This document shows positions 18,231 through 27,218 of a stretch of 64,000 bases of DNA, piece after piece. This DNA is from Pseudomonadota bacterium. GTDB lineage: Bacteria; Pseudomonadota; Gammaproteobacteria; Steroidobacterales; Steroidobacteraceae. How positions within the stretch are numbered: position 1 is the stretch's first letter; each line of letters opens with the position of its first letter. The notes under the pieces are model-generated. The model was not told the origin of the DNA, made no database searches, and saw only the letters and a list, made by a program, of their open reading frames with translations. The stretch is from contig JAJZUT010000007.1 of the NCBI GenBank assembly GCA_021847105.1, positions 124,001 to 188,000 of the forward strand. The letters run 5' to 3'. Position numbers and translations under genes: made by a program.

Positions 18231-19517
18231 TTGGCCGCTGCATCCGTTCCGCTGCTGATCATCACCCTGCTCTGGCTACTGGCGATCATCGCCTTCTCCT
18301 CCGGCACGGAGGTGGCCATGCTATCGGTGAACCGCTACCGCATCCGCCACCGCGCCCAGGCCGGACAGAGCACCGCACGCCTGCTCGACCGTCTGCTGCG
18401 CAAGCCCGAGGACTGGCTGGGCGCGAACCTGGTGATCGTGGCGGCAGCGAACGTGTTCGCCTCGGCGATCGCCACCCTGCTCGCCCAGCGCACCGGCTAC
18501 CGCTGGGCGGTGCCGGCCACCGGGGCGCTGCTCACCCTGGCCGTGATCGTGTTCGGTGAGCTCACCCCGAAGATCTATGCCGCGGCGCACCCGGAAACCT
18601 CCGCGCTGCGTGCCGCGCGCGTCTACCGCGTACTGGTGTTCGTGGCGCGCCCGCTTCTCTCGGTGACCAACGGCATCGCCTACGGGCTGCTGCGCACCTT
18701 CGGGGTGGTCAAGACCGCCCCAGCCGGCCAGCTGCTCGGCACCGAGGAGTTGCGCACCGCGGTGGCCGAGGCCGGGCCGATGATCCCCGCGCGTCACCGG
18801 CAGATGCTGCTGTCCATCCTGGATCTCGGCCAGATCACCGTCAATGACATCATGATCCCGCGTCAGGAGATCGCCGGGATCGACCTGGCACAGAGCTGGG
18901 ACGAGGTACTCGAGCAGCTCGAGCGCACGCCGCACACCCGCGTGCCGGTGTACGACGGGGAGCTCGACAACCTGCTCGGGGTGCTGCACATGAAACGGAT
19001 TGCGCACGAGCTGGTGCGCGGCACGCTCACGCGCGAGCGGCTGCTGGAGATGGCGCGCGCACGCGAACCGTACTTCATCCCCGAAGGCACGGCGCTCAAC
19101 GTGCAGCTCGCGCACTTCCAGCGCAATCGGCGCCGCATGGCTTTTGTCGTGAACGAGTACGGAGACATCGAAGGGCTGGTGACGCTCGAGGACATCCTGG
19201 AGGAGATCGTCGGGGAGTTCACCACCGATGCGGCCACCATCTCCCACCGCGACATTCACCCCGAGCAGCCTGGGGTGTACATCATCAACGGCGGGGCGAC
19301 GCTGCGGGCGGTGAACCGGGCGCTGCAATGGCAACTGCCGACCGACGGTCCGAAAACGCTCAACGGCCTGCTGCTCGAGCGGCTCGAGACCATCCCCTCG
19401 CCGGGCACGACGCTGAAGGTCGGACCCTATCTGTTCGAGGTCCTGCAGATCGCGGACAACGCGATCAAGACCGTGCGGGTGCGCGCGCCGGCGGCGCCGA
19501 GTGAGCCGATCCCGTGA
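18231..19517 (+). CDS. CNNM/CorC-family membrane protein (HlyC/CorC type)
   Basis: 428 aa: an N-terminal CNNM (DUF21) transmembrane domain with about four helices, a CBS-domain pair in the middle (from VNDIMIPRQEIAGID to VVNEYGDIEGLVTLEDILEE), and a C-terminal CorC_HlyC domain. The family is linked to magnesium or cobalt efflux and to tolerance of metals. The start is TTG at 18231, supported by a strong AAGGAGG seven bases upstream. Its 3' end overlaps the convergent radA by 53 bp. Confidence 0.88.
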   Translation: MAAASVPLLIITLLWLLAIIAFSSGTEVAMLSVNRYRIRHRAQAGQSTARLLDRLLRKPEDWLGANLVIVAAANVFASAIATLLAQRTGYRWAVPATGALLTLAVIVFGELTPKIYAAAHPETSALRAARVYRVLVFVARPLLSVTNGIAYGLLRTFGVVKTAPAGQLLGTEELRTAVAEAGPMIPARHRQMLLSILDLGQITVNDIMIPRQEIAGIDLAQSWDEVLEQLERTPHTRVPVYDGELDNLLGVLHMKRIAHELVRGTLTRERLLEMARAREPYFIPEGTALNVQLAHFQRNRRRMAFVVNEYGDIEGLVTLEDILEEIVGEFTTDAATISHRDIHPEQPGVYIINGGATLRAVNRALQWQLPTDGPKTLNGLLLERLETIPSPGTTLKVGPYLFEVLQIADNAIKTVRVRAPAAPSEPIP

Positions 19518-20859
19518 ACGCCGCCGCGAGCGCCTCATCGACCCGTGCCACCGGCACCACGTTGAGCCCCTCGATGGGCTTGCGCGGGGCGTTCTCCCGG
19601 GGCACCAGCGCGCTGGCGAAGCCCTGCTTGCGAGCCTCCTGCAGCCGCTCCTCGCCGTAGGCGACCGGACGCACCTCGCCGGTGAGGCCGATCTCGCCGA
19701 ACGCCACCAGCGTCCCGGGCACCACCCGCTCGGCGAGACTCGAGGCGAGCGCGATCACCACCGGTAGGTCCCACGCGGTCTCATCGATGCGCACGCCGCC
19801 CACGGCGTTGACGAACACATCGTGCTCCTGCAGCGACACGCCGCCGTGACGGTTCAGGACCGCGAGCAGCATGGCGAGCCGGTTCGCATCGAGCCCCTGC
19901 GCGATGCGCCGCGGCGCCCCGAAGCGCATGCGATCGACCAGCGCCTGCAGCTCGATCAGCAGCGGCCGACCGCCATCGCGAGTGACCGTGACGATGCTGC
20001 CGGCGGCCGGCTCGGGCGCGCGGGCGAGGAAAATCGCCGAGGGATTGCGCACCTCGCGCAGCCCACCTTCGGTCATGGCGAAGAAGCCGAGCTCGTTAAC
20101 CGCCCCGAAGCGGTTCTTGGTGGCGCGCACGATGCGATAGCGGCTCGCCGTCTCGCTCTCGAAATACAATACGGTGTCGACCAGATGTTCGAGCACGCGC
20201 GGCCCTGCGATCGCCCCGTCCTTGGTGACATGCCCGATGAGAAACACCGCGGTGCCGGTGCGCTTGGCGAAGCGCACCAGCTGCGCGGCACACTCCTTGA
20301 GCTGCGAGACCGCCCCCGGAGCGGTCTCCAGCGCCCCGGACTCGACCGTCTGGATCGAATCGATGACCAGCAGCGCCGCACTGCGCTCGGCGGCACGGGC
20401 GAGGATGCCCTCCAGATGGGTCTCGGGCAGGACTTCGAGCGCGCCAGCGGCGAGCGCCAACCGCCGTGCCCGCAGCGCGACCTGGGCGCCGGACTCCTCG
20501 CCCGTGGCGTAGAGCACCGGCGCGCCGGCCGCGGCGTGCGCCGCCACCTGCAGCAGCAGCGTGGACTTGCCGATGCCCGGGTCCCCGCCGAGCAGGGTCA
20601 CCGAGCCCGGCACGATGCCCCCGCCCAAGACCCGGTCGAGCTCGCCGATGCCGCTGCCGAGCCGCTGGATCTCCCCGCCGGCAGCCTCCAGCGGCAGCGG
20701 CGCTGCCTCGACCGCCAGACTCCGCGAGCGGGCTCCGCCCCGCGGGGCGCTCGCCTGCTCAAGCACATTCCAGGCGCCGCAGGCCGGGCAGCTGCCCTGC
20801 CACTTGAGGGTTTCGCCCCCACAGGCGCTGCAGAGGTAGACGGTGCTGGCACGGGGCAT
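19465..20859 (-). CDS. radA: DNA repair protein RadA (Sms)
   Basis: 464-aa RecA-related ATPase that drives branch migration in recombination repair. It begins with a four-cysteine zinc finger (CSACGGETLKWQGSCPACG). Walker A is GGDPGIGKSTLLL, the RadA-specific KNRFG motif is in ATKNRFGAVNELGFF, and the C-terminal Lon-like domain reads GGVRIDETAWDLPV onwards. All landmarks are intact. The final 53 bp overlap the convergent CNNM gene. Confidence 0.97.
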   Translation of the reverse strand: MPRASTVYLCSACGGETLKWQGSCPACGAWNVLEQASAPRGGARSRSLAVEAAPLPLEAAGGEIQRLGSGIGELDRVLGGGIVPGSVTLLGGDPGIGKSTLLLQVAAHAAAGAPVLYATGEESGAQVALRARRLALAAGALEVLPETHLEGILARAAERSAALLVIDSIQTVESGALETAPGAVSQLKECAAQLVRFAKRTGTAVFLIGHVTKDGAIAGPRVLEHLVDTVLYFESETASRYRIVRATKNRFGAVNELGFFAMTEGGLREVRNPSAIFLARAPEPAAGSIVTVTRDGGRPLLIELQALVDRMRFGAPRRIAQGLDANRLAMLLAVLNRHGGVSLQEHDVFVNAVGGVRIDETAWDLPVVIALASSLAERVVPGTLVAFGEIGLTGEVRPVAYGEERLQEARKQGFASALVPRENAPRKPIEGLNVVPVARVDEALAAAFTGSAHSAPPARAPARS

Positions 20860-21052
20860 GGGGTACGCTCGGGGGATCGGCGGGTGCTAGGATGAGTAAA
20901 TCATCAGCGGAATGTGCGGCATCGCCGGCTTTTGTGATCGGGCACTCGGACTCGACCGCGCGCAATGCTAGCTTATCCCGGCTCGGATCGGGGATCGGCT
21001 GGTCATGCTTATCATAGAAATCAATGGTCTGCGGAGCGCCTAAGGACGCCGC

Positions 21053-21877
21053 ATGGGTTTGAAGAACAAGCTGCGCGTCGTCGGGCTGTCCGACACAGGA
21101 AAAGTGCGTGAGCACAATGAAGACAGCATCTCGGGTGATGCTGACATCGGCCTGCTGGTGCTCGCCGACGGCATGGGCGGGTACAACGCCGGCGAGGTGG
21201 CTAGCGGGCTCGCCGTGAAGACCATCGTCGGCATGGTACGCGAGCTCCTGGCGCGGGAGAATCTGCGCCAGACCGACGTCGGATCGGGGCTCTCGCGCAC
21301 CAGCATCATTCTGCGCGATGCCATCCACCGCGCCAACAAGATCATCTATCAGACGGCCCACACCCAGGCGCAGTGCGAGGGCATGGGCACAACCGTGGTC
21401 GCCGCCCTGTTCTTCGACAACCGGGTTACCGTTGCGCACGTCGGGGACTCGCGCCTCTATCGCGCACAGGGCGCGAAATTCGAGCGCATCACCATGGACC
21501 ACTCGCTGCTGCAGGAGCTCGTCGACCGTGGCCTGTACTCGGCCGAGGAGGCGCAGCGCGCGGCGAACAAGAACTACGTGACCCGCGCCTTGGGCGTCGA
21601 GCCGACCGTGGAAGTGGAGATCCGCGAGATTCCGGTGCAGAAGGGCGAAATCTTCATGCTCTGCTCGGATGGCCTCTCGGACATGATCGAGGATGAGGAC
21701 ATCCATTTAACCATAAACACGTTTAGTGATAATCTCGATACCGTTGCCAGACAACTGATCCAATTGGCCAACGATAACGGGGGCCGGGACAACATCTCGG
21801 TACTCATGGCGCACGTGGTGGATGCCTTTCCGGCGAACACCCGGGTGCTCGACAAAATCCGCAAGTGGTTCAGCTGA
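21053..21877 (+). CDS. PP2C-family serine/threonine phosphatase (Stp1-like)
   Basis: 274 aa with the metal-binding motifs of PP2C enzymes: SDTGKVREHNEDS, LADGMGGYNAGE, GDSRLYR, SDGLSDM and GGRDNISV. It removes phosphate from Ser/Thr residues, probably in the cytoplasm. The FHA-domain gene follows after 24 bp, so the two likely act together in a phospho-signalling circuit. No Ser/Thr kinase gene lies in the window. Confidence 0.93.
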   Translation: MGLKNKLRVVGLSDTGKVREHNEDSISGDADIGLLVLADGMGGYNAGEVASGLAVKTIVGMVRELLARENLRQTDVGSGLSRTSIILRDAIHRANKIIYQTAHTQAQCEGMGTTVVAALFFDNRVTVAHVGDSRLYRAQGAKFERITMDHSLLQELVDRGLYSAEEAQRAANKNYVTRALGVEPTVEVEIREIPVQKGEIFMLCSDGLSDMIEDEDIHLTINTFSDNLDTVARQLIQLANDNGGRDNISVLMAHVVDAFPANTRVLDKIRKWFS

Positions 21878-21901
21878 GCGGGGGGGCGGGAGAGTACGCG
21901 C

Positions 21902-22594
21902 ATGGCAAGGTTGATCTTGAGCCTCGACGGCCAGGTGATGGCCGAATACAACATGAACAAGGAGCGCTACACGGTCGGCCGGCTCCCGGACAACGACATC
22001 CGGATCGACAATGCGGCCGTGAGCGGCCACCACTCGCTGATCATCAATATCCTCAACGACTCGTTCCTTGAGGACTTGAACAGCACCAACGGCACGTACG
22101 TCAACGGCAAGCTGATCAAGAAGCACGCCCTGCAGCACGGCGATGTGATCACCGTCGGGCACCACCAGCTGCGCTTCATGGAGGACGACGAGCAGCAGGA
22201 CGAGTTCGAGAAGACGATGGTGATCCAGCCCTCGGCGCGGCCCATGCAGGCACTGCGCGCCGCCGCCGAGGCCGTTGCCGCCGCCAATGGCAGCAAGCCG
22301 GCCGCGGCTGCGGCCCCGAAAGCCGCCAAGCTACAGGTGCTCTCCGGCGCCTTCGCCGGACGTGAACTCGAGCTCACCAAGACGCTCACCACCCTCGGCC
22401 GACCCGGTGTGCAGGTCGCAGCGATCACCCGCCGCGCCGATGGCTATTACATCGTGCACGTCGACAGTGACCAGCCCGACCGCTTCCCCGTCATCAACGG
22501 GGCGCCGATCGGCGCCCAGCCCACGCTGCTGCGCGACAACGACGTGATTCAGCTCGCCGGGGTGAAGATGGGCTTTTTCCTGAGCGGCAGCTGA
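21902..22594 (+). CDS. FHA-domain protein (two FHA-like modules)
   Basis: 230 aa. The N-terminal FHA module is canonical: YTVGRLPDNDIRID, then VSGHHSLI and LEDLNSTNGTYVNG, which is the phosphothreonine pocket. An Ala-rich linker (about residues 115-140) leads to a second, divergent FHA-like module (TLGRPGVQVAAITRRADGYYI ... VINGAP) lacking the S-x-x-H pair. It probably binds phosphothreonine partners whose state is set by the adjacent PP2C phosphatase. Its stop directly abuts the stop of the convergent alr gene. Confidence 0.9.
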   Translation: MARLILSLDGQVMAEYNMNKERYTVGRLPDNDIRIDNAAVSGHHSLIINILNDSFLEDLNSTNGTYVNGKLIKKHALQHGDVITVGHHQLRFMEDDEQQDEFEKTMVIQPSARPMQALRAAAEAVAAANGSKPAAAAAPKAAKLQVLSGAFAGRELELTKTLTTLGRPGVQVAAITRRADGYYIVHVDSDQPDRFPVINGAPIGAQPTLLRDNDVIQLAGVKMGFFLSGS

Positions 22595-23671
22595 TCAGAC
22601 CGGCTCGAGCGGTACCCGCTCGCTGACGGCGCAGAGCAGTTCGTAGGGAATGGTCCCGGCCGAGCGCGCCAGCTCCTCGACCGGCAGGTCTGCGCCCCAC
22701 AGCAGCACCGGCGTGCCCACGCCCACGGCCTCGATCGCGGTCACATCGACCGCGATCATGTCCATCGAGACCCGCCCGACGAGCGGCGCGCGCCGGCCGG
22801 CGACCTGCACGGCCGCCCCGTTCGGCAGGCTGCGCGGCAGACCGTCCCCGTAGCCCGCCGCCACGATGGCAATGCGCGCCTCGCGCCCGGCGCGCCAGGC
22901 GCCTCCGTAGCCCACCGTTTCCCCCCGCGGTACGCGCCGCACGGCGATCACAGAGGTCTCCAGACGCATCACCGGACGCAATCCGAGCTGCGCGGCGCTG
23001 CCCTGCGCAAAGGGCGACGCACCGTACAGAGCCAGTCCCGGGCGCACCCACTCCCCGCCCACGGGCACCGTGCCAAAGATGCCAGCGGAATTGGCGATGC
23101 TGCGCTCACCCGGCACGCCGTGCGTGGCCGCAGCGAACCGATCAAGCTGCTCGCGGGTCATCGTGCCGTCAGGTTCGTCCGCGGCGGCGAGATGGGTCAT
23201 CAGCCGAATGGCGCGCGGCGCCGGGCGCAGCGCGCACAGCTGCTCGTAGGCGGCGCGAAACGCTTCAGGCCGGAAGCCCAGCCGGTTCATGCCGGTGTCA
23301 ATTTTGATCCACAGCGCCAGGCGGTGTGCCTGCGGCTCGAGCGCGAGCAGCTGCAGCTGCAGCGTATCGTGGACCACGAGCTCGAGCTCGAAGCGGATCG
23401 CCTCGCGCAGCTGCTCGCGCGTGAACACTCCCTCGAGCAGCACGATGGGCGCGCGCACGCCGCGCTCGCGCAGACGTACTCCCTCCTGCAGGCGGGCCAC
23501 CGCAAAGGCGTCCACGCTCGGCAGGCCGAGCGCGGTCTGCACCAGTCCATGTCCGTAGGCGTTGGCTTTGACCACCGCCATGATGCGTGCACCGGGGGCG
23601 CGGGCGCGGATGACTTCGACGTTGTGACGCAGCGCGGCGCCGTCGATGACGGCGCGGATCAGCCGGCTCAC
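22595..23671 (-). CDS. alr: Alanine racemase
   Basis: 358-aa fold-type III PLP enzyme that makes D-alanine for peptidoglycan. The PLP lysine is in AVVKANAYGHG near the N-terminus, and the catalytic tyrosine region is VSMDMIAVDVT onward; LYGASPF is also present. It overlaps dnaB by 4 bp (ATGA). Confidence 0.97.
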   Translation of the reverse strand: MSRLIRAVIDGAALRHNVEVIRARAPGARIMAVVKANAYGHGLVQTALGLPSVDAFAVARLQEGVRLRERGVRAPIVLLEGVFTREQLREAIRFELELVVHDTLQLQLLALEPQAHRLALWIKIDTGMNRLGFRPEAFRAAYEQLCALRPAPRAIRLMTHLAAADEPDGTMTREQLDRFAAATHGVPGERSIANSAGIFGTVPVGGEWVRPGLALYGASPFAQGSAAQLGLRPVMRLETSVIAVRRVPRGETVGYGGAWRAGREARIAIVAAGYGDGLPRSLPNGAAVQVAGRRAPLVGRVSMDMIAVDVTAIEAVGVGTPVLLWGADLPVEELARSAGTIPYELLCAVSERVPLEPV

Positions 23672-25071
23672 CGCAGCACGCCCTCGGCATAGGCGTCGGG
23701 CGCGTAATTGGCGAAGCGGGTGTACTGCCCCTGAAAGGTCAGCAGGAAAGTGCCGATCTCGCCATTGCGGTGCTTGACCAGATCGATCTCCGCGATGCCC
23801 TTCTTGGTGGTGTTCTTGTCATACACCTCCTCGCGGTAGATCAGCAGGATCATGTCCGCATCCTGCTCGATGCTGCCGCTCTCGCGCAGATCCGACATCA
23901 CCGGCTTCTTGTTCTCGCGCTGCTCAACCGCGCGATTGAGCTGCGAGAGTGCGATCACCGGCACGCTGAGCTCCTTGGCGAGCACCTTCAGCCCGCGGGA
24001 GATCTCGCCGATCTCCGTGGCGCGGTTCTCCTTGGTGCCCGGCACCTGCATCAGCTGCAGGTAATCGACCAGAATCAGATCGAGCCCGTGCTCACGCTTG
24101 ATGCGCCGCGCGCGGGCGCGCAGCTCGGTCGGGGTGAGCGCCGGAGTCTCATCGACGAAGATCTTGGCCTCCGAGAGCTGCGTGGTCGCGCTGGTGATGC
24201 GCACCCAGTCCTCATCGGAGATCCGCCCGCTGCGCAGGTTGCCGAGCGGCACCCCTCCCACCGAGGAGAGCATGCGAGTGATGACCTGCTCGGAGGGCAT
24301 CTCGAGGCTGAAGATCGCGACCGAAGCGCGCGTGCTCGGATGCACCGCGGCGTACTCGGCCATGTTGACCGCGAGGGTGGATTTACCCATCGACGGCCGG
24401 CCGGCGACGATTACCAGGTCCCCAGGCCGCAGCCCGCCGGTCATCTTGTCGAAATCGGCAAATCCGGTCGGCAGTCCGCGCAGGGAGTCCGGATTGCTGT
24501 GCCACTCATCGATCTGGTCGATCACCTGCGGCAGCAGGTTCTTCACCGCCACCGCCCCCTGGCGGCCGCGCGAGCCCGCCTCGGCGATCGCGAACACGCG
24601 CTGCTCGGCCGTGTCGACCAGCTCGCGCGCGGTCTCCCCCTTGTTGTTGAATACCGCGGCGGCGATCTCGGTGCCGGCGCGGATCAGCTGGCGCAGCAGC
24701 GAGCGCTCGCGCACGATGTCTGCATACGCGCGCACATTGGCCGCGGTCGGCGTGTCGCGCGCAAGGCTGCTGAGATAAGCCAGGCCGCCGGCCTGCTCGA
24801 GCCGGCCGATGCGCTCGAGCTGCTCGCTGACCGTGACCACATCGCACGGCCGGCCGTTGCCGGCCAGTGCGCCGATGGCCTCGAAGATCAACCGGTGGTC
24901 CGGGCGGTAGAAGTCCTCCTCCGTGAGGACATCGGCGACTTGGTCCCAGGCACTCGCCTCGAGCAGCAGGCCGCCGAGCACCGCCTGTTCGGCTTCGATC
25001 GAGTGCGGCGGCGCCGGGATGTCCCCGTGCGCCGCACCGCTCCCGCCGTGCAGTGAGGGGAAGGCGGCCAC
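23668..25071 (-). CDS. dnaB: Replicative DNA helicase DnaB
   Basis: 467-aa hexameric helicase that unwinds DNA at the replication fork. The N-terminal primase-interacting domain (PHSIEAEQAVLGGLLLE) is followed by the RecA-like domain with Walker A GRPSMGKSTLAVN and the DLILVDYLQLM Walker B. The start is GTG at 25071. It is in the rplI-dnaB-alr arrangement common in gammaproteobacteria. Confidence 0.97.
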   Translation of the reverse strand: MAAFPSLHGGSGAAHGDIPAPPHSIEAEQAVLGGLLLEASAWDQVADVLTEEDFYRPDHRLIFEAIGALAGNGRPCDVVTVSEQLERIGRLEQAGGLAYLSSLARDTPTAANVRAYADIVRERSLLRQLIRAGTEIAAAVFNNKGETARELVDTAEQRVFAIAEAGSRGRQGAVAVKNLLPQVIDQIDEWHSNPDSLRGLPTGFADFDKMTGGLRPGDLVIVAGRPSMGKSTLAVNMAEYAAVHPSTRASVAIFSLEMPSEQVITRMLSSVGGVPLGNLRSGRISDEDWVRITSATTQLSEAKIFVDETPALTPTELRARARRIKREHGLDLILVDYLQLMQVPGTKENRATEIGEISRGLKVLAKELSVPVIALSQLNRAVEQRENKKPVMSDLRESGSIEQDADMILLIYREEVYDKNTTKKGIAEIDLVKHRNGEIGTFLLTFQGQYTRFANYAPDAYAEGVLR

Positions 25072-25090
25072 CGCTCAGCCGATCCCCGCT

Positions 25091-25540
25091 TTACTCTTCG
25101 GCAACGATCGAGACGGTCACCGGCACATCGATGTCGGCGTGCAGGTGCAGCACCACCGCGTGCTCCCCGACCACGCGCAGCGGCCCGTTCGGCAGGCGCA
25201 CTTCGCTGCGCTCGACTTTGAACCCCTGCCGGGTGCAGGCCTCGGAGATATCCGCGGTGCCGATCGAGCCGAACAGCTTGCCTTCGGTGCCGGCCTTGGC
25301 GCTGATCACCAGCTTGAAGTCCTTCATCGCCGCGGCCCGTTCCTCGGCAGACGCGAGGTGCTCGCGAGCCGCCTTCTCGAGCTCGGCACGACGCGCCTCG
25401 AAGCGCGCAATGTTGTCCGGCGTGGCAAGCGTCGCCTTGCCTTCGGGCAGCAGGTAATTGCGCCCGAAGCCCGAGCGCACCTTCACCCGGTCACCGATGT
25501 TGCCGAGGTTGGCCACCTTCTGCAGCAGAATGACGTCCAT
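25091..25540 (-). CDS. rplI: 50S ribosomal protein L9
   Basis: 149 aa, full length: two-domain L9 with the N-terminal MDVILLQKVANLGNIGD and GFGRNYLLPEGKA RNA-binding part, a long connecting helix and a C-terminal domain. It begins 8 bp after rpsR. Confidence 0.98.
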   Translation of the reverse strand: MDVILLQKVANLGNIGDRVKVRSGFGRNYLLPEGKATLATPDNIARFEARRAELEKAAREHLASAEERAAAMKDFKLVISAKAGTEGKLFGSIGTADISEACTRQGFKVERSEVRLPNGPLRVVGEHAVVLHLHADIDVPVTVSIVAEE

Positions 25541-25548
25541 GGCGTACC

Positions 25549-25836
25549 TCAGTGCTGGTCGGTGTACGGCAGCAGCGCCAGGAAGCGCGCGCGCTTGATC
25601 GCGACAGCGAGCTGCCGCTGGAAGAACGACTTGGTGCCGGTGATGCGGCTCGGCACGATCTTGCCGGTCTCGGAGATGTACCCCTTGAGGGTGCCGAGAT
25701 CCTTGTAATCGATGTGCGTGACGCCTTCGGCCGTGAAACGGCAGAACTTCTTACGACGCGAGAAGCGACCGCCGCCACCGCCACCGCCGCTGCTGCCGCC
25801 GCCGCCGCCGCCACCCATGGGTGCTTTGCTGTTCAT
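25549..25836 (-). CDS. rpsR: 30S ribosomal protein S18 with polyglycine N-terminal extension
   Basis: 95 aa. The body is typical S18 ([52 protein letters not shown] split over the usual length). The unusual part is residues 8-23, two runs of seven glycines around a Ser-Ser, encoded by a GGN triplet tract at about 25767-25815. S18 of E. coli is 75 aa and lacks this. Confidence 0.97.
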   Translation of the reverse strand: MNSKAPMGGGGGGGSSGGGGGGGRFSRRKKFCRFTAEGVTHIDYKDLGTLKGYISETGKIVPSRITGTKSFFQRQLAVAIKRARFLALLPYTDQH

Positions 25837-25886
25837 GATTGGATTCCGCTATTCAGTGAGGATTGCGTGCCCGGGATGACCCGGTC

Positions 25887-26297
25887 TTACGCCGTCTCTC
25901 CGACATCCGCCTCGGCGGACGGGAGGCTCTCATCGCGCGAGCGCTCGCGCCGGCCGCGGCCGGACTCGCCCTCTTCCTCGGCGCCCTTGGCCATCGGCGA
26001 GGGCTCGGTCACCGCCGCGCTCATCGCCACCACCAGGTGACGGAGCACCGCGTCGCTGAAGCGGAACGCGCCGGTGAGTTCCCCGAGGGTGTTCTGGTCG
26101 CACTCGATGTTCATCAGCACATAGTGTGCCTTGTGCACCTTGGCGATCGGGTAGGCGAGCTGGCGCCGCCCCCAGTCCTCGAGACGATGCACCTGGCCAC
26201 CGCCGGTGCTGATCATGCCTTTGTAGCGCTCGATCATCGCGGGCACCTGCTCGCTCTGATCGGGGTGAACCAGAATCACAATTTCATAGTGCCTCAT
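25887..26297 (-). CDS. rpsF: 30S ribosomal protein S6
   Basis: 136 aa. The N-terminal S6 fold is clear ([19 protein letters not shown], then [14 protein letters not shown]). The last 35 residues form a charged Glu/Arg/Ser tail beyond the fold, as in E. coli S6, which is modified there with glutamates. It has a near-perfect ribosome site AAGGAGG. priB, which sits between rpsF and rpsR in E. coli, is absent. Confidence 0.97.
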   Translation of the reverse strand: MRHYEIVILVHPDQSEQVPAMIERYKGMISTGGGQVHRLEDWGRRQLAYPIAKVHKAHYVLMNIECDQNTLGELTGAFRFSDAVLRHLVVAMSAAVTEPSPMAKGAEEEGESGRGRRERSRDESLPSAEADVGETA

Positions 26298-26404
26298 CTG
26301 TCCTCCTTACGGATTTAGAAGCCGCCCTTCGCGAGGCTTGCACGGGTGCGGCAAGGAGAAACCGCGCGCCCACGGCGACACGGCCCCCAGGTTGGGGGGC
26401 GGGG

Positions 26405-26433
26405 AGAATACTGGAACGGTCCGGGAACTGCAA
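26405..26433 (-). promoter_or_regulatory. Promoter of the rpsF operon
   Basis: On the minus strand TTGCAG (26433-26428), a 17-bp spacer and TATTCT (26410-26405). It predicts a 5' leader of about 100 nt before rpsF, containing a CCCCC/GGGGG hairpin near its start. In many bacteria this leader is a S6:S18-binding autoregulatory RNA; whether that fold exists here needs structure prediction. Confidence 0.55.
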
Positions 26434-26441
26434 CGCGCCGC

Positions 26442-27218
26442 TCAGCCGCCGCGCTGGCGCAGCGCCTCGTACAGCAGCATCCCGGCCGCCACCGAGACAT
26501 TCAGGCTCTCGACCGCCCCGCGACTCGGCAGCCGCACCAGCAAATCGCAGTGCTGGCGGGTCAACTGGCGCAGCCCGCTGCCCTCGGCGCCGAGCACCAG
26601 CGCCACCCCGCCGGTGAGATCGGTGGCCGCCGCCGGCTGCGGCGCCTCGGCCGCCGCGCCGATCACCCACAGACCGGCCTCTTTGAGCAGCTCCAGGGTG
26701 CGCGCCAGATTGGTCACCACCACCACCGGGGTGGTCTCGGCCGCACCGGCCGCCACCTTGCGCACCACAGGGGTGACCTGCGCGGCACGGTCGCGCGGCA
26801 CGATGACCGCGAGCGCCCCGCACGCATCGGCGGTGCGCAGACACGCCCCGAGATTATGCGGATCCTGCACCCCGTCGAGCGCGAGCAGCAGTGGTGCCTG
26901 CGCCGCGGCGAGCGAGGTGAGCAGTTGCGCCTCGCTCCAGGGGGCGAGCGGCTCGATCTCCGCGAGCACCCCCTGGTGCGCGCTATCGCCCAGGCGCTGG
27001 CGCAGCGTCTCGGCCGGCACGCGCGTGATGGACTTCCCTGCGGCGCGCGCCAGCGCTTCGATCTGACGGCTGCGCGGATCGTCGCGCTCAGCGGCGAGCT
27101 CGATGGCTCGGATGCGCTCGGGGCTGCGCTCGAGCAGGGTGCGCACGGCGTGCAGGCCGTACACGCTCGTCCGCCCGGCCGGGGCGCTCGGGCGGGCTCT
27201 GTCAGGGTTCTTCGGCAA
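26442..27218 (-). CDS. rlmB: 23S rRNA (guanosine-2251-2'-O)-methyltransferase RlmB
   Basis: 258-aa SpoU-type SPOUT methyltransferase. The N-terminal substrate-binding part has VYGLHAVRTLLE; SAM-knot motifs are LDGVQDPHNLGACLRTAD, LVLGAEGSGLRQL and a late ESLNVSVAAGMLLYE. The proposed start is TTG at 27218, overlapping the rnr stop by 17 bp; a GTG at 27164 would give a protein beginning directly at VYGLHAV, closer to typical RlmB length. Confidence 0.94.
   Translation of the reverse strand: MPKNPDRARPSAPAGRTSVYGLHAVRTLLERSPERIRAIELAAERDDPRSRQIEALARAAGKSITRVPAETLRQRLGDSAHQGVLAEIEPLAPWSEAQLLTSLAAAQAPLLLALDGVQDPHNLGACLRTADACGALAVIVPRDRAAQVTPVVRKVAAGAAETTPVVVVTNLARTLELLKEAGLWVIGAAAEAPQPAAATDLTGGVALVLGAEGSGLRQLTRQHCDLLVRLPSRGAVESLNVSVAAGMLLYEALRQRGG

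Noticed and set aside
16309..18258. 649-codon open frame opposite rpsP and ffh
   Set aside because: It spans several confirmed genes of a conserved operon and has no recognisable domain.
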